Below, piece after piece: positions 39,242-47,903 of a stretch of 64,000 bases of DNA; position 1 is the stretch's first letter, and the number at the start of each line of letters is the position of its first letter. Both the position numbers and the translations under genes were made by a program. The DNA is taken from positions 105,756-169,755 of the forward strand of contig NZ_AMRN01000010.1 in the NCBI RefSeq assembly GCF_000300275.1, given 5' to 3'. The DNA is from Thalassospira profundimaris WP0211. GTDB lineage: Bacteria > Pseudomonadota > Alphaproteobacteria > Rhodospirillales > Thalassospiraceae. The notes beneath the pieces are model-generated. The model made no database searches and was not told where the DNA came from. It was given only the letters and a program-made list of their open reading frames with translations.

Positions 39242-40669
39242 CTATCGGTCGAGATCAGGACCGTCATAAGACGGTCCATCTCTTTTTTGCTCGCGCAGTT
39301 TGCGTAAACGATCTTGCGCCGACGTAGTGGAACGGGTCGGACGCTCGGCCTTGCGTTCCTTGAGCTTGTCGAAGCGTGGACGCTCCGGTTGCTTTTTCGG
39401 TTCGGCTCGCAGCGTATCCAAATGCTCGAAGGCGGTCTTTGCCCTAGGCTCTTCACCACGGCGCATAATGCGATAATTTGCGGCATCGTGATGTAGGGCG
39501 CGCAAGGCTTGCGCATGTTTGGTGCGCGCAGCATTGATTTCTTTTTGCAGATCGCCGCGCTCGCGCAGTTGCGCGTTGATCGTCATCTGTCGCTGATCCT
39601 GATCGCGTCGAAGCGCCCAAATCACTTCGAGCTGGTTCTGGTTTTCGAGCTGAGCCCGCTTGCCTGTCAGACGATCCCACAGGCCCATCATTCCTTTGCG
39701 GAAGCGATCCGCTCTTGCGCGGGCTTCAGCTTCAAACCGCGCCTTCTGGCCTGCGTCCAGTTTGGCGCGTTCCACGGCATGCGCCTTCGCCATCTCCACG
39801 CGGCGCGCATTCAGTTGATCGAGCTCGGCATGGGCGGACGCGCGCGCTTCATCGACATGCGATTTGATGCGCGGGAGAATATCTTCAGCAATGCGCTTGC
39901 GGGTCTCCTCAACGCTGTTCAATGCGTCGGGCTTTCCAAGACGGGCGTGCAGCTCTTTCGCTTTCTTGCCCGTCGCGCGTGAGATCGAAATGACTTCACC
40001 TTCGAAGGTTACAGCCACATGGCCGCGCCGATCCCCGCGCGCCAGATAGAAGCCGCGTTCTTCAAGGGCGTGCGCGAAGGTGCGCGCTGAGTCCGAAGTC
40101 GCCCAGGCTTCCTGTATCAGTTCTTTCAATTCGCCCGCATGGCGTCCGATCCGCTTGGCCTGCTGCCATTCATCAAGCGAGAAGTCGCGGGGGTCGCGGT
40201 CCTTAGGGTCGATCAAGCCGTGCGGCATCTGCCAGCCGTTCTCAAGATAGAGCTGACGAGAGACCTCCCGCAGCTTGTTCTTGTAGAACGACATCGGCTT
40301 GGCGGTCATCGTCTCAGGATCGATCCGGCTCCATACCGCATGACAGTGCCGCCGACCTTCCTTCTCGTGGAAGACGACGACGCGCGGCTGGTCCGTCAGG
40401 CCGTTCTTCTCTTCGATGGCTTCAAGCGCTTTTTCGAAGGTTCGAACGTGGACACGCTCGTTCTCGGGCGGGTTCAAAGAAACCGAAAACATGAACTGGC
40501 GGCACTTCGTGCCTTTGGCGATGGCTTCGGCTTCTCGGAGCGCGCCGACGACATCATCGGACATGAAGCCGCGAATATCGTGCAGCTCGACATGCTCGTT
40601 TTCTTCGGTCTTGAGGAGATGCAGTCCGAGCTGCTTTGCGCCGCTTCGTTGTGATCCTTTCAGGATCAT
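39242..40669 (-). CDS. Relaxase/mobilization nuclease (VirD2/MobA-like HUH protein)
   Basis: The 475-residue protein has the HUH motif III as FHEKEGRRHCHAVWSRID with His101, His108 and His110. The N-terminal motif I region SQRSGAKQLGLHLLK lacks the catalytic tyrosine usual for VirD2-type relaxases (histidine 17 stands there; no tyrosine occurs before about residue 125). The C-terminal half is a long charged coiled coil (about residues 270-400). It would nick the transfer origin and lead the strand out. The ATG at 40669 forms an ATGA overlap with mobC. Start codons further upstream lie inside mobC. Confidence 0.85.
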   Translation of the reverse strand: MILKGSQRSGAKQLGLHLLKTEENEHVELHDIRGFMSDDVVGALREAEAIAKGTKCRQFMFSVSLNPPENERVHVRTFEKALEAIEEKNGLTDQPRVVVFHEKEGRRHCHAVWSRIDPETMTAKPMSFYKNKLREVSRQLYLENGWQMPHGLIDPKDRDPRDFSLDEWQQAKRIGRHAGELKELIQEAWATSDSARTFAHALEERGFYLARGDRRGHVAVTFEGEVISISRATGKKAKELHARLGKPDALNSVEETRKRIAEDILPRIKSHVDEARASAHAELDQLNARRVEMAKAHAVERAKLDAGQKARFEAEARARADRFRKGMMGLWDRLTGKRAQLENQNQLEVIWALRRDQDQRQMTINAQLRERGDLQKEINAARTKHAQALRALHHDAANYRIMRRGEEPRAKTAFEHLDTLRAEPKKQPERPRFDKLKERKAERPTRSTTSAQDRLRKLREQKRDGPSYDGPDLDR

Positions 40670-41049
40670 GACGGCTCCACATCGGTACGATGGCCGAGCG
40701 CGCGAAGAAGTTCCCGCCGTATCAGCGCCACGTCGGCGCATGCGCGCCGAATGTCGCGTTCCGTATCGGGGAGAACGGGCAGCGTGCCGAGATTGGCCAT
40801 CTTGGCGAGCTGGTTCAGATTATTAGCGATCCTCGATTGGCCAAGCATGGCGAGAACCTGCGCCAGCTTTTGTTCGTCCTTGATCGGGCGACGTGACCGC
40901 GCCCGTGCACGTTTCTTCTTGAGCCCCTGACCGTCGAAGACCTTGCGGCGGATATACGCCCCAAGCGGCATGTCGCCAGCCAGCTCTTCAAGCCTAGCGC
41001 GTTCTTCAAAAGTCAGTCTGAGGGAGAATGGAGGTGTCTTCTTGCTCAT
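40666..41049 (-). CDS. MobC-like relaxosome accessory protein
   Basis: The 127-residue protein has an RHH-like N-terminus (PFSLRLTFEERARLEELAGD, LGAYIRRKVFDG), a basic patch (KKKRARARSRRP) and the MobC hallmark ANNLNQLAKMANLG near residue 76. MobC binds near oriT and helps strand separation for the relaxase. It is coupled to the relaxase downstream, and its ATG overlaps the stop of the 42-codon frame that would be the recombinase C-terminus in the circular element. Confidence 0.88.
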   Translation of the reverse strand: MSKKTPPFSLRLTFEERARLEELAGDMPLGAYIRRKVFDGQGLKKKRARARSRRPIKDEQKLAQVLAMLGQSRIANNLNQLAKMANLGTLPVLPDTERDIRRACADVALIRRELLRALGHRTDVEPS

Positions 41050-41174
41050 CCGACCTCCCTATGAACGTCTATTTGAAGATCGTTCACAGGGTCGTCGATT
41101 GCCTCAAGTACCTGATTCCATTCAGAAAGAACTTCGAACAGATAGTTCGAACTTTCTCTACTCAGGTGCACCAT
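41046..41174 (-). pseudogene. Detached C-terminal exon-like segment of the serine recombinase
   Basis: This frame starts at the attachment core (ATG 41174) with MVHLSRESSNYLFEVLSEWN and ends VHREVG at a TGA overlapping the mobC ATG (ATGA). It is 42 codons without a stop. Codon phase across the repeat is identical to the recombinase (codon 516 starts at the same base of GCACCATTT), so in the excised circle it would be the native recombinase C-terminus. In the chromosome it is separated from the rest by 25 kb. Confidence 0.78.
41127..41157. repeat. Inverted repeat upstream of mobC, candidate oriT feature
   Basis: TTCGAAC-agata-GTTCGAA (41133-41151) is a perfect 7-bp stem; outside one mismatch, AA and TT pairs extend it. 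It lies 84 nt before mobC, where oriT is often found, but also within the recombinase C-terminal frame. Confidence 0.4.
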
Positions 41175-41176
41175 TT
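41168..41176. other. Right attachment-site core (GCACCATTT)
   Basis: Identical to the left core at 16169-16177; positions 4-7 bases outside also partly match (C.CAG before, CAA after). Chromosomal sequence resumes after it, 98 bp before the epimerase stop codon. Confidence 0.72.
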
Positions 41177-41274
41177 TCCAAGTACATTTCAGAACAATGT
41201 TTGCAAGCCCGCATCAAAGTGATGCGAGCCTACATGGTGTTTATTTGTCTGGATATTAAGGAAAGTCGCGCGCT

Positions 41275-42306
41275 CTAGCCGTAGAAAGCGCGATACCACT
41301 CAACAAAGTTGCCGATACCGGTTTCAATCGAGGTAGCCGGCTTGAAGCCAACGGCATCGGTCAACGCATCAACATCGGCGTAAGTCGCGGGCACATCACC
41401 ATCTTGCATCGGCAGCATGTTTTTCTCTGCCGTCTTGCCCAGTGCCTTTTCGATCGTCTCGATCATATACATCAGCTCGACCGGGCTGTTATTGCCGATA
41501 TTAAACACCCGATAGGGTGCCGAACTGGTTGCAGGATCGGGCTTGGCCGAGTTCCAGTCCGGGTTCGGCTGGGCAACGGTCGAGATACAGCGATACACAC
41601 CTTCGACAATGTCATCGATATAGGTGAAGTCTCGACGCATCTTGCCTTTGTTAAAGACATTGATCGGGCGCCCTTCGAGGATCGCCTTGGTGAACAGGAA
41701 CAGCGCCATGTCCGGTCGCCCCCACGGGCCATAGACGGTAAAGAAACGCAGACCGGTCGTCGGCAGGCGATAAAGATGGCTATAGGTATGGGCCATCAGC
41801 TCGTTGGCCTTTTTCGATGCCGCATAGAGACTGATCGGGTGGTCAACATTGTGATGGACTGAAAACGGCATTTCCGTATTCATGCCATACACCGAGCTAC
41901 TTGATGCGTAGACCAGATGCTTCACATTGTTGTGGCGGCATCCTTCAAGGATATTGGTGAAACCAACAAGGTTGGCATCAATATAGGCATGCGGGTTTTC
42001 AATCGAATAACGTACACCGGCCTGAGCCGCCAGATTGACCACATAAGTCGGCTTTTCAGTCGCGAACAGATCTGCAATGCCTTCACGGTTTTCGAGATCC
42101 ATTCTGACGAACTTGTAACCCGGCTTGCCTTCCAAACGCGCAAGACGCGCCTCTTTGAGGTTAACGTCATAATAGTCATTGACGTTATCAAGTCCGACAA
42201 CAGTCGCCCCCTGCTCCAGCAGTTTCAGGCAAAGATGGGAACCGATAAAACCGGCGGCACCCGTGACAAGCACCTTTTCATTGGCCGGAATGATGAAGTC
42301 GGACAT
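41275..42306 (-). CDS. UDP-glucuronate 4-epimerase-like NAD-dependent epimerase
   Basis: The 343-residue extended short-chain dehydrogenase has the NAD loop GAAGFIGSH (residues 16-24 region), SSSSVYG, and the catalytic YAASK. It also has the strongly conserved [18 protein letters not shown] seen in UDP-GlcA 4-epimerases. It makes UDP-galacturonate for capsule or LPS. The ATG at 42306 is the family start; 38 upstream codons are unsupported. The gene is the first chromosomal gene right of the element, separated by the element from the tRNA-Thr array. Confidence 0.9.
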   Translation of the reverse strand: MSDFIIPANEKVLVTGAAGFIGSHLCLKLLEQGATVVGLDNVNDYYDVNLKEARLARLEGKPGYKFVRMDLENREGIADLFATEKPTYVVNLAAQAGVRYSIENPHAYIDANLVGFTNILEGCRHNNVKHLVYASSSSVYGMNTEMPFSVHHNVDHPISLYAASKKANELMAHTYSHLYRLPTTGLRFFTVYGPWGRPDMALFLFTKAILEGRPINVFNKGKMRRDFTYIDDIVEGVYRCISTVAQPNPDWNSAKPDPATSSAPYRVFNIGNNSPVELMYMIETIEKALGKTAEKNMLPMQDGDVPATYADVDALTDAVGFKPATSIETGIGNFVEWYRAFYG

Positions 42307-42541
42307 GCGCGTTGGAATTCCTGATTGAAGTAAAGCATGAAGCGCGCCAGGCGCCGGTTGGAAATTCGGGATTTTTGATACCAGCAAGGGTACCGATACG
42401 CAAGCCATCAACCGTGACAATGCGCCTCAGGCGCCTTACACCTAAGACCCTTTATTGCAACCCGAGACTCCCGGTCATTTTTCTGCTACGGTGTCTTTTC
42501 GTATAGGTTTCGTCTTAAAGTTACGAGCGACGTAAAGACAG

Positions 42542-43285
42542 ATGATTTCAGCTGGTCAAACCATAGCCAACCCGAATGGGGGCGGTTTGGGCGTTATCCT
42601 GAATGTTCGGGAAATCGCACAAACTGCTGATGGGCGTGTTTTGGCCGAATATGAAGCTATGGAAGTCCAACGTCAGGGCGGAAATGCGTCATCTGTTTCG
42701 CCATATGCCATTGCTGGTGCCGACTCAGACGGCGCACGTACGCGGATTGTTGATCCACGTACCCTCACCGAGGCACAAGCAGTTGCTGGCGGCGTCAGCC
42801 GCGCGGAATACCGCGAGGCACGCGAAACCAATTCGGAAAACGGCAACACCGCAAATGGTGCTTCATCCAGTCAGGATCTCGACCCGGCTGAAGAAGGTGT
42901 CGTCAATCAGTTGCGCGCCCGCGATTCAGCAGTACGCCAAGAAGAAGAAGCCCATGCCGCTGCTGCCGGACCTTATGGCTCTGCGCCGCAATACACATAT
43001 CAGATTGGTCCGGACGGTAACGCTTATGCGATTGGTGGTCACGTTGATGTAAGCGTATCACTGTCGGGTAGCGCGGAAGACCGTGATCGTGCACTGGCCA
43101 CCTTGCAAAATGCAGCACTGGCACCAAACGCACCATCGGGTGCTGACATGGCAGCCTTCCGTCAGGCAAGCTTACAAAGAGCAACCAGTGATGGTATTGA
43201 GATAAACAATACTACCGAAGAATCCACGCATACCGAGGCCATGTTTAAAAACGGCGCGTATCAAAATATATCAATTTCTGTGTAA
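42542..43285 (+). CDS. SprA-related putative metalloprotease-family protein with altered zinc motif
   Basis: The 247-residue protein matches the SprA/CJM1_0395 family in its second half: VVNQLRARDSAVRQEEEAHA, then YTYQIGPDGNAYAIGGHVDV and an AALAPNAPSGADMAAFRQAS segment. The family normally has VRxHExAH; here the first zinc histidine is glutamate (EEEAH). Catalysis by the usual site is therefore doubtful. The N-terminal half is low-complexity and polar. No signal peptide is seen. It stands alone between divergent or convergent neighbours. Role unknown. Confidence 0.75.
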   Translation: MISAGQTIANPNGGGLGVILNVREIAQTADGRVLAEYEAMEVQRQGGNASSVSPYAIAGADSDGARTRIVDPRTLTEAQAVAGGVSRAEYREARETNSENGNTANGASSSQDLDPAEEGVVNQLRARDSAVRQEEEAHAAAAGPYGSAPQYTYQIGPDGNAYAIGGHVDVSVSLSGSAEDRDRALATLQNAALAPNAPSGADMAAFRQASLQRATSDGIEINNTTEESTHTEAMFKNGAYQNISISV

Positions 43286-43582
43286 CTTTTCCTATCACGG
43301 TTCCTTTTGATCCCCTGATATACTATTCGATGCGCCATGAAATACTTATCCTTGAGTCGGGATACCTATTCACCTGGATAGATGCTACGATCAAAAACTA
43401 TCCTGCCGTTTGACAGGGGCACCGTTTTGTTGAATGCTGCGCTCGCGTCCGGGGGGGACGCTTGGATTGAAAATATCAGAACCGCGCGAAACCATATTAT
43501 TGCAATTGTAGATCGCGTTTCCGAAGTCGCTGGTCCCAATTCATTTCAGTGAGCTTTGGACAAGAACAGGTACGGCATAAAA

Positions 43583-44236
43583 ATGAACATCCTGCTAGCA
43601 GACGATCACGATCTCGTCAGAGACGGGATCACTTCCTTCCTAAAACTCGCAGCGCCGGAAGTTGAAGTCGCGCAGGCGAAAGACTTCGCAGAAGCACTTG
43701 CCGTCGTTGACGGAGAAACCAACGTCGAACTGACCATCCTTGATCTGAACATGCCTGGCATGAATGGATTGTCCGGGCTGACCGTCATGCGCCAGAAACA
43801 TCCTGAAATTCCGGTGGTTATTCTTTCAGGCTCGGTTAAACGCAGCGACGTTCTGAACGCCCTGGAACATGGTGCGTCGGGATATCTGCCCAAGACGCTG
43901 TCAGGTAAATCCCTGATCAACGCCCTGCGTTTGATTTTGTCTGGCGAAAAATACATTCCGTCTGCATTGCTTGAAGACGATGGCACGCAGATGCGCCCGG
44001 GTGAGATTGACCTTGACGGCCTTGCACCAGACAACCCCTTGCGGCAGTTGACCAACCGCGAGCGTGAAGTTCTGGGTCTTCTGACCAAAGGCCTTTCCAA
44101 CAAGGAAATCGCCAAACAGCTAACCGTTCGCGAAATTACCGTGAAAGTCCATTTGACCGGTATTTTCAAGAAGCTTGGCGCTGCCAACCGTACACAAGCG
44201 GTAAAGATTGCCATGCAATTGGGCTGGGAAGCCTAA
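43583..44236 (+). CDS. LuxR/NarL-family response regulator
   Basis: The 217-residue protein has a receiver domain (MNILLADDHDLVRDG; phospho-aspartate in LTILDLNMPGMNG; conserved lysine in GYLPKTLSGKSL) and a C-terminal LuxR HTH (LTNREREVLGLLTKGLSNKE, VREITVKVHLTGIFKKLGA). Phosphorylation would activate DNA binding. The start at 43583 is the receiver start; a frame from 43556 adds nine codons. The histidine kinase hybrid gene converges on it and may be its partner, but hybrid kinases often use other proteins. Confidence 0.92.
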   Translation: MNILLADDHDLVRDGITSFLKLAAPEVEVAQAKDFAEALAVVDGETNVELTILDLNMPGMNGLSGLTVMRQKHPEIPVVILSGSVKRSDVLNALEHGASGYLPKTLSGKSLINALRLILSGEKYIPSALLEDDGTQMRPGEIDLDGLAPDNPLRQLTNREREVLGLLTKGLSNKEIAKQLTVREITVKVHLTGIFKKLGAANRTQAVKIAMQLGWEA

Positions 44237-44265
44237 TCACTGCCAACTCCAGGCAAACAAATCAG

Positions 44266-44297
44266 AAAAGCCCGGCATGATACCGGGCTTTTTCTTT
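44266..44297. terminator. Intrinsic terminator between response regulator and hybrid kinase genes
   Basis: AAAAGCCCGG-catgata-CCGGGCTTTT forms a perfect 10-bp stem followed by TTTCTTTTT. It lies 29 nt after the response-regulator stop; the A-run makes it usable from the other side too. Confidence 0.85.
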
Positions 44298-44360
44298 TTC
44301 AAATTAAATCATAAATCCACTTGCAGGCAAAATACACCTACGGGTCCGTGCGGGTCAAAG

Positions 44361-46334
44361 TTAAGCGGCAAATACTTCACAAAGCTCATCAAGTGTTGCC
44401 AGAAGTTCCTTTAAGTTCAGCGGTTTTGACATCACCGTCACAGGTGCATCTGGTCCATCTTCATCCTCAACCGGTCGGTCAGCGTCGCCCGGGTGCCCGG
44501 TCATGACAATCACCGGCAGTGCGGGATTGCGTTCCCGAAGTTCCTTGACCAAGGCGTTGCCATCCATCTGTGGCATGCGAATGTCGGTAATCAGGATGTC
44601 AGGCTGCACAACAGCCGCAACCGCCAACGCATCTTCACCGTTATTTGCGGCGGAAACGTTAAAGCCCTGAGCTTCAAGATATCCTGAGATGATTTCCATG
44701 GCATCAAGTTCGTCATCGACGACAAGCACACGAATTTTACCGCGTGCTTCTGCATTTGGCGGCACCTTAGTCAGCCAGCTGTCCTCTTGACCGGCGTCGG
44801 AATGATGGCCCTCCTTGGTGGTGTCTACATCCGCAAGCGGCAGAGTGATCTCAAAGCAGGCCCCGTCACCCTCATTTCGTACGTCAATTCGGCCGCCCAT
44901 GGCCTCGACAATGCCAAAACTGACCGACAGCCCAAGTCCGGTTCCCTTGCCAACATCCTTGGTCGTGAAGAACGGATGAAACAGCAAGTCAATGGCTGCT
45001 TCCGGAACACCGCCACCATTGTCGTTGACAGCCAGTTTCAATGACTTCCGCGCTTCGTCAACCATTGCGCTGACACGGATCAAACCTCCGATACTGCCGG
45101 CATCGTCGCTGCTTTCATTGATGGCATCGCGCGCGTTGCTCAGCATATTGACCAGAACCTGTTCCAACTGAACCTGCCGGCCATTGACGAAACAGCGCTG
45201 CCGAGGAGACACGACATCAATTGCAATGCCCGACAATCTGCAGTCATGCTCGACCATGTCCACGGCGCGCTCAACGGCTTTCATGACGTCGAACGGCGCA
45301 AAATCATCATCATCCGGACGGCTGTATATCTGAAGATGCTTGATGATCTCTGACATGCGCTCTGTCTGGGAACTGATGAGCGCCAGTCTTTCGCGCTGAA
45401 AGGCTGGCTTTACGGCATCCAGATCATATTGCAAGGCGCAGGTATCTGCGGCCATTCGGATGACGTTCAGCGGCTGATTCATTTCGTGGGCAACAGACGC
45501 TGCCATTTCGCCAAGCGTTGCCAGTTTGGATGTCTGAACCAGTTGACGTTCAACTTTGCGTTTGTCGGTAACATCTTCTGCCAGCATCAGCATGGCTGGC
45601 GCCCCCTCGTGGGTGAAGGCAATGGCCGAGACTTCCAGCTCGACATTTTCGCCTTCCGGGCGTTGGCAGATGATTGTGAAGTCCGCACGCCCCGGATACC
45701 CGTTTCGATAACGCGAAATATATTCCTCAAGCGTTTCGCGGCTTGAAGGATGCACCATTTCCATGAAGGATCGCCCGACCAGTTTATCACTGTCGCGCGC
45801 GCCCAGAATGCTGACACCCTGCTGGTTCATATAGACGATCTCGTCACCGCTCAGGACAGAGATAAGCTCTGGCGCCAGCTCGACCAGTTTGCGATAACGC
45901 TCTTCACTTTCCTTGAGCGCGCGTTCGGCGCGCGACCGTTCGATCGCATACCTGATGGAACGCCGGATTGTCCGACCATCAGGAAATTCCTTGGTCAGAT
46001 AATCTTCGGCGCCATGTTGAAGGGCTTCGAACGCAAGTTCCTCGTCCTTGTGACCGGTCAGAACGACGACGGGTGCCGCATTGGCACAACTGCGTACACG
46101 GCTGATGGTCTGCACGCCAGACGAGTCCGGCAATGTCAGATCCAGCAAAACAACATCAAACAGTGCCTCTGGCCCGTCACCATTTAGCACCGCCATCGCG
46201 GATGCAAGATCGCTTCGATGCTCAATATCAAACGGCTCACCGGTTTCTTCCAGCAGGGTACGCACAAGAAACGCATCACCGGGATTATCTTCGACAAGAA
46301 GAATTCGGAACCGTTGTTCAGGCATCACGTTCAT
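44361..46334 (-). CDS. Hybrid sensor: receiver - PAS - histidine kinase - receiver
   Basis: The 657-residue cytosolic protein has an N-terminal receiver (ILLVEDNPGDAFLV; FDVVLLDLTLPDSSG; LTKEF), a PAS domain (about residues 145-260; ERYRKLVELAPELISVL), and a HisKA domain with phospho-histidine in ASVAHEMNQPLNVIRM. An HATPase follows (NDNGGGVPEAA; GKGTGLGLSVSFGIVEAMGG), then a C-terminal receiver (VVDDELDAME; ILITDIRMPQMDG). No membrane segments are seen, so the signal is intracellular or passed on by another kinase to the first receiver. It is convergent with the LuxR-type regulator. Confidence 0.93.
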   Translation of the reverse strand: MNVMPEQRFRILLVEDNPGDAFLVRTLLEETGEPFDIEHRSDLASAMAVLNGDGPEALFDVVLLDLTLPDSSGVQTISRVRSCANAAPVVVLTGHKDEELAFEALQHGAEDYLTKEFPDGRTIRRSIRYAIERSRAERALKESEERYRKLVELAPELISVLSGDEIVYMNQQGVSILGARDSDKLVGRSFMEMVHPSSRETLEEYISRYRNGYPGRADFTIICQRPEGENVELEVSAIAFTHEGAPAMLMLAEDVTDKRKVERQLVQTSKLATLGEMAASVAHEMNQPLNVIRMAADTCALQYDLDAVKPAFQRERLALISSQTERMSEIIKHLQIYSRPDDDDFAPFDVMKAVERAVDMVEHDCRLSGIAIDVVSPRQRCFVNGRQVQLEQVLVNMLSNARDAINESSDDAGSIGGLIRVSAMVDEARKSLKLAVNDNGGGVPEAAIDLLFHPFFTTKDVGKGTGLGLSVSFGIVEAMGGRIDVRNEGDGACFEITLPLADVDTTKEGHHSDAGQEDSWLTKVPPNAEARGKIRVLVVDDELDAMEIISGYLEAQGFNVSAANNGEDALAVAAVVQPDILITDIRMPQMDGNALVKELRERNPALPVIVMTGHPGDADRPVEDEDGPDAPVTVMSKPLNLKELLATLDELCEVFAA

Positions 46335-46414
46335 TTCCAGCTTTCAGAGACACGGGTTTTCGTGCCGCATCGCACGGATCGAAAACCCGTTGAGTCTGCA
46401 TGGTTTTGCGGGTG

Positions 46415-47413
46415 CTAGCAATCCTGAACATCAACAAGCAGACGTCCCTGCACCTGCCCTTTGAGGATCTTCTCCCCCCATGGCAGAATATCGGACAGTG
46501 CAACTTTCGTTGTTGCAGATTGCAGTTGATCCTTCGGCAATTCGCGCGCCAGGCGCAGCCAGGCACGCACGCGCGTCTCATAGGGACACATGACCGAATC
46601 AATCCCGATCAGTTTCACACCACGCAGCAGGAACGGGATAACAGTTCCGGGCAAATCGGGACCACCGGCAAGACCGCAGGCGGCAACAACACCATGATAT
46701 TTCATCTCGGAAAGAACGTGGGCAAGCGTCGTGCTACCGACACTGTCGATTGCCCCCACCCATCGTTCCGTCAGCAGAGGTTTGCTGGTATCGGTCAGTT
46801 CATTGCGATCAATGATCGTACTGGCACCGAGATCACGGAGATACTGATGCGTTTCGGCCCGTCCCGTCGATGCTTCAACCCGATAGCCAAGCGCAGAAAG
46901 TATTGAAACAGCAACAGAACCAACGCCCCCGGCAGCCCCGGTCACAAGGACTTCGCCATCCTGCTTGGTCGACACACCCTGATCCTCCAGTGCCATGACT
47001 GCCAGCATTGCGGTGAAGCCCGCCGTGCCGATTGCCATTGCCTGTGATGCATCAATTCCGGCGGGCAACGGAACAAGCCAATCGGCCTTCACCCGCGCAA
47101 GCTGGGCATATCCGCCCCAATGGGCTTCACCAACCCGCCAGCCGGTCAGTACAACTTCATCGCCGGGTTTATAACGATCATCGGTTGATGAAACGACTTC
47201 GCCGGAAAAATCAACGCCCGGCACATGGGGATAGGTGCGCACAAGCCGTCCCAATCCGTTCAGGACCATGCCGTCCTTATAATTGAGAGTTGACCATTTG
47301 ACCCGAACCAGCACTTCTCCTGCGGGCAGGTCATCTATCGTCAGGTTCTTGAATTCTGCTGTAACGCTTTTTTCTTTCTGATCCAGAACCAGTGCGCGAA
47401 ATGAGTCAGCCAT
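46415..47413 (-). CDS. acuI: Acrylyl-CoA reductase-like MDR oxidoreductase (AcuI/YhdH family)
   Basis: The 332-residue zinc-less medium-chain reductase has FRALVLDQKEKSVTAEF at its start, LNYKDGMVLNGLGRLVRTYP and the NADPH loop VTGAAGGVGSVAVSIL, followed by STGRAETHQYLRDLGAS. AcuI reduces toxic acryloyl-CoA to propionyl-CoA, important in marine bacteria degrading dimethylsulfoniopropionate. No other DMSP genes are here, so it may act as a general detoxifier. It lies 80 bp from the hybrid kinase on the same strand. Confidence 0.9.
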   Translation of the reverse strand: MADSFRALVLDQKEKSVTAEFKNLTIDDLPAGEVLVRVKWSTLNYKDGMVLNGLGRLVRTYPHVPGVDFSGEVVSSTDDRYKPGDEVVLTGWRVGEAHWGGYAQLARVKADWLVPLPAGIDASQAMAIGTAGFTAMLAVMALEDQGVSTKQDGEVLVTGAAGGVGSVAVSILSALGYRVEASTGRAETHQYLRDLGASTIIDRNELTDTSKPLLTERWVGAIDSVGSTTLAHVLSEMKYHGVVAACGLAGGPDLPGTVIPFLLRGVKLIGIDSVMCPYETRVRAWLRLARELPKDQLQSATTKVALSDILPWGEKILKGQVQGRLLVDVQDC

Positions 47414-47507
47414 GGGGTCCTCCCGATCTGTTCGGATGATCGATCAAGAGTATGGTGCCCACCACCTTGCGTCAAACACGCAGGTTACATCCGACAAGAC
47501 GGATTGA

Positions 47508-47888
47508 TTAATCAGCCGCGGGAATGCTTGCAGGTTCAAGGGAGGTATCCATCCCCCCTATCACCGCAACAGCGATGACCACAATCGCCAAAATACCGAG
47601 ATAGACAAACAAGCGACGCGACCCGGACTGTTTTCCTGGGTCGTCCTGGATGACTTCGCGTTGCACATTGTCAGGCAGGCTTCGATATGACAGCCATCCC
47701 AATAAAGGCACGATCACAAGATCATCCAACCAGCCAATCCCAACCAATACATCGGGCAGGAAATCAACAGGACTGACCAGATAGACCAGACCGGTCAGTA
47801 AAAGAAGCTTGGATTTCAGCGCCACATCTTTACGCATCAAAGTGCGCAAGAGGTTGGGTACGATCATCCAGACCGAAGCTTTTTTCAA
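47508..47888 (-). CDS. YkvA/DUF1232 family membrane protein
   Basis: The 126-residue protein has the DUF1232 core LLLTGLVYLVSPVDFLPDVL followed by GWLDDLVIVPLLGW, a short helical hairpin. A second transmembrane segment (LFVYLGILAIVVIAVAVIGG) comes near the C-terminus. Family function is unknown; members are inner-membrane proteins. It starts 15 nt after the end of the next small gene (47904), suggesting a two-gene unit. Confidence 0.85.
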   Translation of the reverse strand: MKKASVWMIVPNLLRTLMRKDVALKSKLLLLTGLVYLVSPVDFLPDVLVGIGWLDDLVIVPLLGWLSYRSLPDNVQREVIQDDPGKQSGSRRLFVYLGILAIVVIAVAVIGGMDTSLEPASIPAAD

Positions 47889-47903
47889 AGGCAGTTACCC
47901 GCT

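Larger units (their letters stand above)
16169..41176. mobile_element. Integrative mobilizable element, 25.0 kb, inserted at the 3' end of tRNA-Thr
   Basis: The segment begins at the tRNA-Thr 3' end and stops 98 bp before the UDP-glucuronate epimerase gene. It encodes a large serine recombinase, a MobC/MobA pair, a VirD4-like coupling protein, ArdC and a defence-like cargo, but no type IV secretion channel, so transfer would need a helper. Both ends carry GCACCATTT, embedded in a longer partial match (C.CAG..GCACCATTT..CAA). Joining the repeats merges the recombinase frame with a 42-codon frame coupled to mobC, which independently supports these boundaries. Confidence 0.88.

Noticed and set aside
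16169..41176. Prophage
   Set aside because: No capsid, portal, tail, terminase or lysis genes; the gene set is that of a mobilizable element.
16169..41176. Self-transmissible ICE
   Set aside because: Only the coupling protein and relaxosome genes are present; no VirB-type channel genes could be found.
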